Position numbers and translations under genes: made by a program. From NCBI GenBank assembly GCA_029582265.1, contig CM055823.1:17109019-17173018 (forward strand): DNA of 64,000 nt, read 5' to 3'. The notes under the pieces are model-generated. The model did not search any database. It was not told the origin of the DNA and saw only the letters and a list, made by a program, of their open reading frames with translations. Position 1 is the stretch's first letter, and every line of letters begins with the position of its first letter. This document shows, in pieces, positions 33,969 to 44,757 of the stretch. Source of the stretch: Zoroaster sp. YZ-2022 (Eukaryota > Echinodermata > Asteroidea > Forcipulatida > Zoroasteridae).

Positions 33969-34335
33969 GTGAGTAATTATTTTCATAATCACATCACATG
34001 ACTATTCAGATCTAAGATCTTTTGGTTGCATTTGTTGTTTGTTAGAATTGATTCATTTTCATCAAGGAAGACAATTAAACAGGAAAAAGTTGTCTTTGAA
34101 ATTTAATACATGCTGATGTGTTCATATGAAATGAGCATTGCATCAAATGTGCCTCATGTACTTGTGTAGATACAAGTTGTCTAAGTAGCAAATAGCATTT
34201 GGTCATTAAGGGCCAGGATATGTTGACACATAAGATACTGCTTTAGAGGACATGTATCACATAGGTGCAAGCAAAAGAAAATATAACAAACACATGGGGA
34301 TGGTTTCCTCATGTTTTCTAAACTTGTCTTTGCAG

Positions 34336-34383
34336 GAGAGATGTCAACGACTTTTATATTTCAATGAGGGAAAGATTCAAGAG
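34336..34383 (+). pseudogene. 48-base exon of the triplicated gene (copy C), stop codon
   Basis: Splice sites are intact (TTTGCAG, GAG/GTAAGT), but the frame set by the previous exon reads GEMSTTFIFQ then TGA. Copy B has TGG here. This is enough to inactivate copy C if the phase is right. Confidence 0.55.
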
Positions 34384-34855
34384 GTAAGTATTGGTTTAGA
34401 TGCTTGGATAGTGGTAGGATTTAATTGGGAGAGTGGTCTTCACATTGCTAAAACAGGGAATACCTATTGTGGTTGACTTTAAATTGTTGATTTGTTGTTT
34501 AAATATCTACACTCGCACATCAGGTCATCATCCTTATTTCAAATTTGTATTATTATTATTTTTTTAATTCTAAACATTTGTATGTATTTGTATGCCAAAG
34601 TCAAAGCAAATAGGATCATACATGTTCTTTGTGCATGTGTCCATCCGCCCGTCACACTTCAGAAATACTTCATGGATAATCTTCATACTTGATTGGTGGA
34701 TTAGTCTTGGTACATCAAAGAAGACTTTTTAAATTTGACCCCATGAGGTGAAAGTTCAAGATAAAAAGGACATGCAATTCTGTCAGCATGATGAATGAAA
34801 GAATATTTCATTTACAGGCCTGTGGTCCGTTAACACGTATATAAATGTTTACTCA

Positions 34856-35765
34856 TAAATGTTAAGTCACTGTTACTTACTTGGACACTTTGTTGTTTAG
34901 TCCTGTACACCTATGGGAAGGACTCTGTGTGTTAAGGACTCTAAATGTTAAGTCACTGTTACTTACTTGGACACTTTGTTGTTTAGTCCTGTACACCTGG
35001 GAAGGACTCTCTGTGTTAAGGACTCTAAATGTTAAGTCACTGTTACTTACTTGGACACTTTGTTGTTTAGTCCTGTACACCTATGGGAAGGACTCTGTGT
35101 GTTAAGGACTCTAAATGTTAAGTCACTGTTACTTACTTGGACACTTTGTTGTTTAGTCCTGTACACCTATGGGAAGGACTCTGTGTGTTAAGGACTCTAA
35201 ATGTTAAGTCACTGTTACTTACTTGGACACTTTGTTGTTTAGTCCTGTACACCTATGGGAAGGACTCTCTGAGTTAAGGACTCTAAATGTTAAGTCACTG
35301 TTACTTACTTGGACACTTTGTTGTTTAGTCCTGTACACCTATGGGAAGGACTGTGTGTTAAGGACTCTAAATGTTAAGTCACTGTTACTTACTTGGACAC
35401 TTTGTTGTTTAGTCCTGTACACCTATGGGAAGGACTCTGTGTGTTAAGGACTCTAAATGTTAAGTCACTGTTACTTACTTGGACACTTTGTTGTTTAGTC
35501 CTGTACACCTATGGGAAGGACTCTGTGTTAAGGACTCTAAATGTTAAGTCACTGTTACTTACTTGGACACTTTGTTGTTTAGTCCTGTACACCTATGGGA
35601 AGGACTCTGTGTGTTAAGGACTCTAAATGTTAAGTCACTGTTACTTACTTGGACACTTTGTTGTTTAGTCCTGTACACCTAAGGGAAGGACTCTGTGTGT
35701 TAAGGACTCTAAATGTTAAGTCACTGTTACTTACTTGGACACTTTGTTGTTTAGTCCTGTACACC
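34856..35765. repeat. Minisatellite, ~85-base unit, 11 copies
   Basis: The unit runs AAATGTTAAGTCACTGTTAC, TTACTTGGACACTTTGTTG, TTTAGTCCTGTACACCTATG, GGAAGGACTCTGTGTGTTAAGGACTC. Units are nearly identical, with small differences in the GTGT stretch. Copies A (1548-1597) and B (near 24970-25035) have a single unit, so the array expanded only in copy C. The last unit is cut by the MITE at 35766. Frames running through the array are not genes. Confidence 0.95.
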
Positions 35766-36124
35766 TAAGGCTGCGCATTTTCGGTTATTTCGGGAACCGG
35801 ATACCAGAAATTGGAAATCTCCGGATACTTGGGTACCCATAAACAATTTTGTAAAACACGAAAATACTCCCAAATGTATAAAATAACCAATATAAACACA
35901 AATTTCTCATTTTATTATGGACTTTTGTGGACCTCTATATTAAAAACGACTCATATCATCCCCATTCCCCACACACATTTTGTTAACAAAAAATTGGAGA
36001 TTTCCATTTGTGTGGCTTAAATGGTCAGTTGAAATTTTCAACAGTCATTTACGAGTAATTGGAACTGAAAAATGGAAAAGTTTCAGTCGAGTATCCAGGT
36101 ACCCGGATACCCGGCACGGTCTTA
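35766..36124. mobile_element. hAT-like MITE in copy C with perfect TGTACACC duplication
   Basis: Begins TAAGGCTGCGCATTTTCGG and ends CCCGGCACGGTCTTA, with TGTACACC at 35758-35765 and 36125-36132. It is orthologous in position to the element at 1598-1970, so the insertion predates the A/C split, and its target is the tandem unit's CTGTACACCTATGG sequence. Confidence 0.85.
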
Positions 36125-36280
36125 TGTACACCTATGGGGAGGACTCTTAGTTTTTTTCTTAAAGGTAACCAATGTTTCTGGCAACTTATTGCATGGTTTG
36201 ACCACTGTAATGGAATAGAAGTAACTGGCTAACATATAGTTCTAGTATACAAACATTACAAATCTGTTATTCTCATACAG

Positions 36281-36381
36281 TGGGATTATGTTTTGACTTG
36301 AAGAGGGGGCACTTCTCTGAGGAGCAACTCGAAGTAGTTGACTGTCTTACGAGGATGTTCTGCCTCAACAATGACATCAAG
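36281..36381 (+). CDS. SEEQ-motif exon of the triplicated gene (copy C), intact
   Basis: CATACAG acceptor and CAAG/GTATTA donor bound 101 bases: phase 1 in, phase 0 out. It reads VGLCFDLKRGHFSEEQLEVV then DCLTRMFCLNNDIK. The FSEEQLEVV...L..MF pattern resembles a short C-terminal helical module seen in uncharacterised animal proteins, sometimes followed by a KVLLPE-like motif; the next exon carries such a motif. No formal domain assignment is possible here. Confidence 0.55.
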
Positions 36382-36833
36382 GTATTAAGTTTGCTTATGT
36401 TTGCTCTTAGAGAAATTCTCATTCTCTTCTGCTTTTTTGTAAAATCATGCTTTGATCCATACATGTGTATATCAGTGCAATTGCTATTCCAATGAAAAGA
36501 TAGATATAAGTAACTTGTTAGTTTATTTACCAGTGCTTGTCTTTGCCATTTCAAATTTATTTATCTACTTTTAATTGCGGTTTATTTGAAAGGGACCACA
36601 TTATTTGATTCAGGCCAGCCACTGCAACCCCAAATGCTCAGATGCAATTTATTTATTGCCCTTGGTTTTTGACTAAGTGGCCATTCAAATGTTGCCATAG
36701 ACACTGATTTTCTATAAGAATGAAATTAAAGGCCTGCACTCTGTAGTGTCAATGAAGCATAGCCCTGATAAGAATTAATCACTCATTTCTGTATAACATA
36801 AAAAACGGTTTGCTATTATCTTTTGCTTCACAG

Positions 36834-36896
36834 CTCTTGGAATACAAAATGAGTTCTTCTCCCTATGAGGAACTTGTCTACATCATAGCGGAGTAA
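36834..36896 (+). CDS. Terminal exon of the triplicated gene (copy C)
   Basis: TTCACAG acceptor, then LLEYKMSSSPYEELVYIIAE and TAA at 36894. The phase follows on directly from 36281-36381, so the two make a coherent C-terminus. A second version of this exon lies downstream at 37709-37775. Confidence 0.5.
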   Translation, partial: LLEYKMSSSPYEELVYIIAE

Positions 36897-37708
36897 TGAG
36901 GCAGAGGGTCTGTATAACTTAGGGCCTTAATGTTTATAGTAACAATTGTACATATTATGTCCATCGGTGGGTGATCCGTCTTCACATTTTAGAACAAATA
37001 TCAACAAATCAGAATGCATTTTCATTATTTGTAATTTTTGAAAAAAGCTTCCAAAAGTATCCTTACTTTCTTTGAATCAAGATATACACTAAGCAACCAA
37101 CCTGTGAAATTTTCAGCTGTGTTGTATTCAGATTTTGTATATACATTCTAACATTACATTTTTGTCTCCAGATGGACAGAAATTAATTTTGGACATTATT
37201 TTACTAAAATTATAGCTACAGAGACACATATTTCAAGGTATGCTTAATTACCATCATCTACTTTACATCAAGTAAGTTTCATGTAAATCTGGGATCATTT
37301 TAATTTTGATTGATTTTGTTTTAGATTACCAATAGTGTATATGAGGCTTTAATGACAATTGAATGAGTTGAAACTTTCACAGGTTGGTTTCTGCACTATA
37401 CATTGATTATCAGAAAGATGCAATTAAATACATTTTATCAATGGTATAATGATGACAATTCACTCAAATTTGTTTCGGATAATTATAACCACTGGTGTAC
37501 TCTCCCTTAATAGGCAGAGTACATCAGTGTATAATTTTTGGACAATTTCGCTCACATTCATTTCAGATAATTATAATCACTGACGTACTCTTCCGTAATG
37601 GACAGAGTTCAAATTTGTTAAATATGCAAATACAAATTGGCAATGTTTTTGGACAATTTCAAAATTTTCAAAGAAGACTTTTTTTGACACCATGCTTTTT
37701 ATAAGCAG

Positions 37709-37775
37709 ACTTCCAAAAATCCTGGAATACACAGTGAAAGTACTTCTTCCTGTGGAACTTGTTCACATCAATTGA
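37709..37775 (+). pseudogene. Duplicate terminal exon (KVLLPVELVHI)
   Basis: A TATAAGCAG acceptor precedes a block that in one frame reads KILEYTVKVLLPVELVHIN then TGA. It aligns with the 36834 exon (LEY...ELVYII). The LLPVEL form is closer to the motif recalled in related animal proteins, so this may be the ancestral version, but the frame is off by a base relative to the acceptor. Confidence 0.4.
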
Positions 37776-38007
37776 GTTAAGTGTAAGGCACAACAAGGCT
37801 TAATGTTGGTATCAGTTGCGGCCTGAAAAGAACACCATAATAATGCTTATGTATACAAATGAGCAAAACATTTGGACTATTTCAACATTTTAAGATACAT
37901 GTCTTGCATTGACTCCATGAGATGATGTTTAAGTTGGATATTTGTATATTATTTAATATATAAAATAATTATAATAAATTGTTGGTATTTGCTCCTTAAT
38001 TTCCACA

Positions 38008-38875
38008 GGTTGGTTACTGTACACTTCCTTTGATGGTATTTGTATGATAGATGTGATTTCTCTGGTCTTATTATTCCACAGGTCGGTTACTGTACACTGC
38101 CTTTGATGGTATTTGTATGATAGCTGTGATTTCTCTGGTCTTATTATTCCACAGGTCGGTTACTGTACACTGCCTTTGATGGTATTTGTATGATAGATGT
38201 GATTTCTCTGGTCTTATTATTCCACAGGTCGGTTACTGTACACTGCCTTTGATGGTATTTGTATGATAGCTGTGATTTCTCTGGTCTTATTATTGCACAG
38301 GTCGGTTACTGTACACTGCCTTTGATGGTATTTGTATGATAGATGTGATTTCTCTGGTCTTATTATTCCACAGGTCGGTTACTGTACACTGCCTTTGATG
38401 GTATTTGTATGATAGCTGTGATTTCTCTGGTCTTATTATTCCACAGGTCGGTTACTGTACACTGCCTTTGATGGCATTTGTATGATAGCTGTGATTTCTC
38501 TGGTCTTATTATTGCACAGGTTGGTTACTGTACACTGCCTTTGATGGTATTTGTATGATAGATGTGATTTCTCTGGTCTTATTATTCCACAGGTTGGTTA
38601 CTGTACACTGCCTTTGATGGTATTTGTATGATAGCTGTGATTTCTCTGGTCTTATTATTCCACAGGTCGGTTACTGTACACTGCCTTTGATGGTATTTGC
38701 ATGATAGATGTGATTTCTCTGGTCTTATTATTCTACAGGTTGTATGTACACTGCCTTTGATGGTATTTGTATGATAGCTGTGATTTCTCTGGTCTTATTA
38801 TTCCACAGGTTGGTTACTGTACACTGCCTTTGATGGTATTTGTATGATAGATGTGATTTCTCTGGTCTTATTAAA
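38008..38875. repeat. Minisatellite, 73-base unit, ~12 copies with 146-base higher order
   Basis: The unit is GGTCGGTTACTGTACACTGC, CTTTGATGGTATTTGTATGA, TAGATGTGATTTCTCTGG, TCTTATTATTCCACA. A GAT/GCT variant (TAGATGTG or TAGCTGTG) alternates through units 1-6 and 8-12, with one break at unit 7, so duplication proceeded in dimers. Unit 11 has a 4-base deletion. Not present in copy A. Confidence 0.95.
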
Positions 38876-40052
38876 GATGTGTCACCCGTGTCTTCCACTA
38901 TTTTACGGCAATTTTCTTTTTCATCATTTATTTGAGGAAGGGAAAATAATCGTCACAATCATGGTTTTACAGTAAATATGTACCAAACCTTTTACACTTT
39001 TTAACTGTTAAACCAAGCTTCTGACAAATGTTCCATTGAAAACAAAACAAAATTCCTTAAACTGCCGGTTAAACACGGTCAATACATATTTATTGATGAA
39101 CCCATTCAGAGAACTTACAAACACTAAACATTATACATTTGTCTTCTAATGTTGGACATTTTAAAATTGATAATTCTTGGATTGAATTTAAATGTTTCAC
39201 ATATCATCAGTGACTGACTTGAATTTTGAAATGAACCTACTTAAGAATTTGTATTTGATATTGAGGTTTGCGCGTATACAATGTACATTCAGGTCCCATG
39301 TATTGTGCATTGTATTTATATTTCTCCTTCAGGAAAAGGTGCGTGTGTGTGGTGGGGGGGGTGGTATTCATCAAAAAGGTTTGTGAAGCCCCCAATAACA
39401 CCCTGACCTCTGTGTGTTTTTGGTTTTCTAAAATAATTAAGCACTCAAACATTGGCGATATAAATATTGTTTTAACCCATTGAATCATTCAAGTTACCTG
39501 TACGTGCTTGACCTATTATCTGTTTTGTCATGTTTGTGTTGTTTCCTTGAAGGGAAGTGCAATTTTATAAAGTTATAATTAATTTGACTGTTTGGACATA
39601 AATAATTTTTGTGATGAATTAATCAATTTTATGAATTAACATTTCAATATTAAAATTTTGAAATTGATAAATTCAATAAAATGTACTGCAAAGCCATTGA
39701 GAAAAGAATGTTAATGTTGTGTTTATTTTGTAGTTACTGTTTTAGCTGATAGATGGTCAAAATGTATTAGGTTCTTTAGGTTACAGAGAATTGTTGGGGG
39801 CATCCTGATTGAGAAAAATAGGATGGGGGCTTCTATTTTTGTGGTCCACACTTACAAATCCCCTACTTAACTGGTCCTGGGGTTAGGGTAGGGTTCATTT
39901 TGTAGAATTTATTGTCTTAGATGGGGCTCTCAATTAATATCAAGACAAAACACTGAAGGTGAATGCCACCCCAAAGGAATGTGTAAATTGACGTGTATGG
40001 ATTTTACACACATTATGATCACTTTATTGACCCAGCTCGATAATGCCGAAGT

Positions 40053-42534
40053 AATTCGTGCTGTTAAGTTTTATAGAACTGTTACACATAATAACCATAG
40101 TTATTATTATGTGTGAACAACATCAAAAACACAATTAAAAACATCTGGAGGTCAGGAAAACCTATCAACTGAGCCCTACCAGAGAGAGACATATGACATG
40201 GCTGGGCTTGCCGTTCACCCACTAGTAGAAGTCTACCTAGTTTCTCGGGTCACCATCTAGCTTGATTGTTGGGTGTGTTACTGCTTGATTGAAATTTATG
40301 ACAAGTAATTGAGCTTGTATTGATAATCTAGATCAGTGGATCCAAATACATTGGTAATACTTATCAAAGTTCTCAGATTTTCAAGAAAGTATTGTGTAAT
40401 GTACAACGAAGTACTGCAGCGTTGATCGCTAATTTAATTAGATGGGGGGGGGGTCATGCAGAAACATGAATATGGGAAGCAACCCGGGTTGCACAGCACC
40501 TCCCCACTTTTAGACATCATTTTATTCGGGGCAAAACAATTGCGAGTTTGTGATTTGTTTTTCTTTATTAAAATAAAAAATTAATTAATTAATTAAAATA
40601 AGTGTTCTAGCTCATGATGACGGTGAATCTCAACCTATAACCAACGACAATTTTGAAGGGAGCGGCTTTGGAAAAGACGATGTTAGCACCATTGCCTGGA
40701 ACCGCCCTTTTCTGCCACTCTGCATGGGTGAGCCTCAGTGTAAGGGAATTGTTTGGAATGAAGATGCTCAGTTGTGCGTTCTCAGCGCTTTATGATGACT
40801 TTTACGAATTATGGGATTGCAAGAAAAAAATTGCTCCTCAGGATTCACTGTAGGCGTACATAATTATTTTGGGCATTAGGGGGCCTAATAAGTAAATAAG
40901 GAAAGTTAAAAAGAGACACATTACACAAAAACGCTATAAGTCCCACCACGGGTGCCGACAACTGGATCCCAAGCAAAACCCAAAAGAGGCCCCAAGTGCG
41001 AAGACACTCCCACCTACGCCCAAAATGAAAATCCCCCACCCCCCCTCCCCCAACAATCACAGCAAACAACCGAGGGAGACTTAATGTAGAATATTGGCAG
41101 CACCCGCGAAGGGCATAATGCAAGAGGATAAGGAAAGGAAACTTAGCAATCACATTTACATAGATTAATAAAAATAAAAGATATAAAAGATATCATTGCA
41201 CAAAATACTCTATATTTATGGGTCATTAATAGTTACCCAAACAATATGTTAGGGGCCATTAATAGTGGGGACAATTATTCATATACAAATGTACCGCCCC
41301 CGTACCCTCACTTTTAAAAGTTGGGAATGCATGTCCCTTAATAAAAATCAACCAAAATCTTTTATGAATAACAAGATGGCATGCTACGTCATGATTGAAA
41401 CGAATGAAATCTTGTTTGGTTAACAATAAACTTGGTACTCCCGAATAATAATTAATATTACCCAACGAAATCTGCTTTGAATAAGAACACAAACCCTGAA
41501 TACTATTAGCCTTAGAACTCTTCTCTGCTTTACAAAACATGAATGCAACGAACGAAATCTTGTTTGAATAACATGAAACTTGGTACTCCTGAATACAATT
41601 AGTCCCAGTCGTCTGCTTTGAGTAAGAATGCAAACTCCGATAATTTCAGTTCAGTGGCGGCTAGGAGGTGGGTGGGGGGTTGGGGGAGCTAAAATTTTAC
41701 ACCAAAACATAAAAAATAAGGTACTCTTATAAACCAATACATTTGGTTTTACACGAATGGAGTTCAGGTAATTGGGATCAAGTCTATAGATAATATTGAC
41801 TAGTCCGAGAAGAAAAGCTCGCGTATGATTCTCTTTTGCTTAATGGTCTTTGGTCAGGGGCAGTGGTTTGGGGTTGGGGCAAATTCCCATTCCTTCCCCC
41901 TCTCCGCATGTTACCGCCAATGTTTCCATTATTTGAACAGATTTATATGCATTTTCATGTGGTTAAAATAAGGTGGAATCAATTTTGTTTATCTTGTATT
42001 TTTCCGTTTTGGCCAGTGATGCAATGACCGTCGTACGTTCGTTTGAAATCAGTATCAAGTGCGTTTGAATCATAGTTTTTATTTACAGTTTCCGATATCC
42101 GAATTTTAAAAAAAATTGTTTCGTTTAACAACGATATTATCTTTCAAAATTCGTTCACTTCATAAATTCTATTTTGTGGGTCGTCTTAGCCAAAGACGGG
42201 CGATATATCTTTAAGTGCATCGACATTAAAAATGGTTTGGTGGCATACCTCCATTGACGAGTGTTATAGTGTGGGACAATTTATTGATTATTTTTTGAAA
42301 ATAAATTTTCAATTATCAAACTCTCTTCATTAAATACAACAATTAATTGCAAGACATTTCTTAAATCCTAAATATACATTTACGACTGAAAATACTGAAT
42401 CATATTGTTCAATAGCCAAATATGAATTCCCCCTTTAAAAATGTAGCGGTTCTCCATTGTAAATTAAATCAAGAGGATTCGGTGACTTGATGCTGCTTGA
42501 TTGTAATTCAAGACATGAAAACTAACAAATTAGT
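40053..42534. other. Mostly unassigned DNA with LRR-intron traces and a small tandem repeat
   Basis: 40262-40400 matches the intron side of LRR units (TGCTTGATTGAAATTTATGACAAG, as at 49038). At 41395-41640 the words GAAATCTTGTTTG, GAAATCTGCTTTGAATAAG and AAACTTGGTACTCC recur 2-4 times, a decayed tandem repeat. G runs occur near 40445 and 41660, and a GC-richer patch with poly-C at 41035-41050. No exon is supported; the 102-codon minus frame at 40845-41153 has no family motif. Confidence 0.45.
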
Positions 42535-42598
42535 GAACTTTTGTAAACCATCAAATATTCCTGGTAAAATGAACTGCAATTTTTTTCTAATAATAATA
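42535..42598 (-). pseudogene. Decayed LRR exon
   Basis: The minus strand retains LPGIFDGLQKFTNL, the second half of an LRR, without a usable acceptor or donor (TTAGT in place of GTAAGT). Homologous to the exons at 6286 and 48045. Confidence 0.55.
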
Positions 42599-43250
42599 TA
42601 TTCAATAAACCGGTTTATTGTACATTAAATAACTGATTTGGGAAGATTCTAGCTCATTAATTACTGTCCGAATTCAACTTTTTCCTTCGTAAAGGCCAGG
42701 TTATTATATCATCACCCTTGTTAGATTTCCCTGTTTTCCAATTGTCTTTATAAAATCAGCAGCACACCCAGTAAGCAAAGCCATAGTTTTCTTGTTGTTG
42801 TAATGTAAATTTATTCACTTCTTTAGCCTATGAATAGGTAAGTACTTGTGTTTCTGTCATGCATGGTTTATGAATGAGTGCACATAGAAAGATTGATCTG
42901 CATGATAATATTTCAGGGTAATTAACATCTGTTGGTCTTGAAATTCCCTTGTAACCTTGTTGAGGATCTTCTCTAGGTGTAGTCTGAAGAGAAGTTTTAT
43001 TCGATCATTATCATTCTTTTATAATACCATTGCATTTGAAATGAAGTTTGAATTTGGTGTAGGGCCTAATGTGATTAAGTTCAAATCATTGAAATGAACT
43101 TCAAACAAATCATCGTTGGTAACCACATCATATTTTACAGGGTACTCTTTAATATTAAAAAATAATAATAATGCAAAGTTTCTTTAAAAGCATTCTGACG
43201 TCATCATCACTGCCCTGACAAAACCCGAACACCTATATGTGTTTGTAATA
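42599..43250. other. Unassigned DNA
   Basis: No supported exon. TAGCCTATGAATAGGTAAG at 42825 is echoed at 49827, so it belongs to the duplicated intron material. Confidence 0.4.
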
Positions 43251-43663
43251 ATTATAACAAACACTTCCGTCTAGTTTTGTTTGTTTTGGTCCAAAGAACT
43301 GAATCAGCAAAACGTATGAAGTACTCGGTAAGTTTAAAAGCGCAGCGACTGCAGTCTAGTTTGGTATTAAGGGAAATTACTGCATGCTGAATGATGTGTG
43401 CAGTGCAGCCTTTCAAGTTTAGCATGAATGCTACCATCCATTGTTTACAAGGAAATCCAGAAAGGTCTTCAAATAATTTGTTTGGTATTCGTTCTTGCAG
43501 ATACAGATTGATGCAAGTATAGCTGTGTAAAAAGTATATGCTTATCCACATTCACATATGTCAACCTTAATGTGATTTAAGACCTCAGAGGCTGTGTTTG
43601 TTTCTTGCCATGTAAGCTCATTTAATAAGGGAATAACAGTTTGTTGCTTGGTCTTTACCACAG

Positions 43664-44340
43664 GTTAATGACCAGTTATGGGTGTGGTCACGAGCAATAA
43701 GGACCTCGCCTTTATGCATGTATCGATTTCATTTTCCAAATGTAAAAAAATGGCCAAATTCACATTTTGACTAGGACACACGAAACACTTTCAAAGTACA
43801 TGTACATGAGTCAGGCGTGTGATGCAAAACAATCTTCATCACTCTGATTAGTTCAAATCTGCGTTGGTGTCACACAAAACAGCCAGCGAACAGCTGGCAC
43901 ATACGCGCTGCTCTGATTTTGATAAGCCATGTCTTTACATCCGTTAATACACCCCTAAATGATTACGTTTGTCCAATCAGATTGTGTACAAAACCAATGG
44001 GCATTTTTGAAAGTGGACATTATGAATGGTTTCAAATGGTCAAACAGTAGGAGGGTTAATGACCAGTTATGGGTGTGGTCACGGGCAATAAGAACTTCGC
44101 CTTTATGCTCGCATCAATTTCGTTTCCAAAATGTAAAACATGTGCAATTTTTGTTGAATAAACTCAAAACAATCTTCGTCATTCTGATTGCTTTAAATCC
44201 ACGTTGGCTTTGCACAAAACAGCTAAGAAACAGCTAGCCATGTCTTTATCATCCATTAATACACCCCAAGTGATTACGTTTTGTCCAATTAGATTGTCTC
44301 AACTGTCTTGGGCATTTATGAATAACAGTTAATGCCGCCC
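43664..44340. mobile_element. Tandem-dimer insertion of a GTTAATGACCAGTTAT element
   Basis: Two head-to-tail copies each start GGTTAATGACCAGTTATGGG and GTGTGGTCACG, and include AAACAATCTTC.TCA.TCTGATT and AATACACCCC..TGATTACG. The last copy ends AATAACAGTTAATGCC, roughly the inverse of the start. The paralogue at 20620 is empty. Likely a non-autonomous DNA element that inserted or later duplicated in tandem. Confidence 0.6.
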
Positions 44341-44414
44341 TTTAGTCTGAAATCCTCATTGAGGGCATTCTTTTACTTAATAATGTGTCATCTATCCTTG
44401 ATTTCTTCATGTTA

Positions 44415-44486
44415 GTTGCAGCAGCATCTACATCAGGAATACACACTGATGAGGACCCTCTTGCAAGTACATCATTTGTATGCCAG
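44415..44486 (+). pseudogene. Ser/Thr-rich exon, second copy, donor GT to AT
   Basis: AAASTSGIHTDEDPLASTS is conserved with 20715-20786. The first base after the acceptor AG is lost, and the donor reads CAG/ATAAAG. Both changes would break splicing or frame. Confidence 0.6.
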
Positions 44487-44562
44487 ATAAAGAATTTGAT
44501 TTGGCTCATCCAAAATTAATCATGCCTTAATTACCATTCATACATTAACCACAACATTCCCA

Positions 44563-44608
44563 AATCCTCCAAAATCCTCTTTGCTAATGTGAAGGATTTT
44601 GGAGGATT
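44563..44608. repeat. Perfect 16-base-arm hairpin with 14-base loop
   Basis: AATCCTCCAAAATCCT, loop, then the exact complement AGGATTTTGGAGGATT. Not present at the corresponding place near 20820. Confidence 0.9.
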
Positions 44609-44757
44609 GAGGTTATTAGGCATACTTGCCTTTCCATGGTACATGTACAGTACATCTATGTTTGTTGTAGTGATTGCAAGGTCAGTGCTTGGGTCAGTGG
44701 ACACTGTTTATTACTCCATGCATGAGTTAACAAGTTAAATTAGCGTCAGACAATTTC

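Larger units (their letters stand above)
33578..40052 (+). repeat. Segmental duplication, copy C of three (longest)
   Basis: Collinear with 553-4415 and partly with 23795-25830. It differs from A by two minisatellite arrays (34856-35765 and 38008-38875) and by about 1 kb at 36780-37780 absent from A. It has the fullest set of exons, including the terminal exon. Confidence 0.85.
43251..44530 (+). repeat. Duplicate of the 20.2-20.8 kb exon block, with a large insertion
   Basis: GAACTGAATCAGCAAAACGTATG to CTCG/GTAAGT at 43296-43334 and the exon at 44415-44486 match 20276-20786. Between them, 43664-44340 is absent from the first copy, where TTGCTTGGTCATTACCGCCC is continuous. The ESAKR-type exon has lost its acceptor here too. 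Confidence 0.8.

Noticed and set aside
34877..35617. Repeated open frames (MDTLLFSPVHLWEGL type) in the 85-base minisatellite
   Set aside because: Same artefact: repeated short frames from a tandem repeat, with no homologue or regulatory context.
40845..41153. 102-codon minus-strand frame as a gene
   Set aside because: Composition follows poly-C/poly-G tracts and no motif or splice structure supports it.
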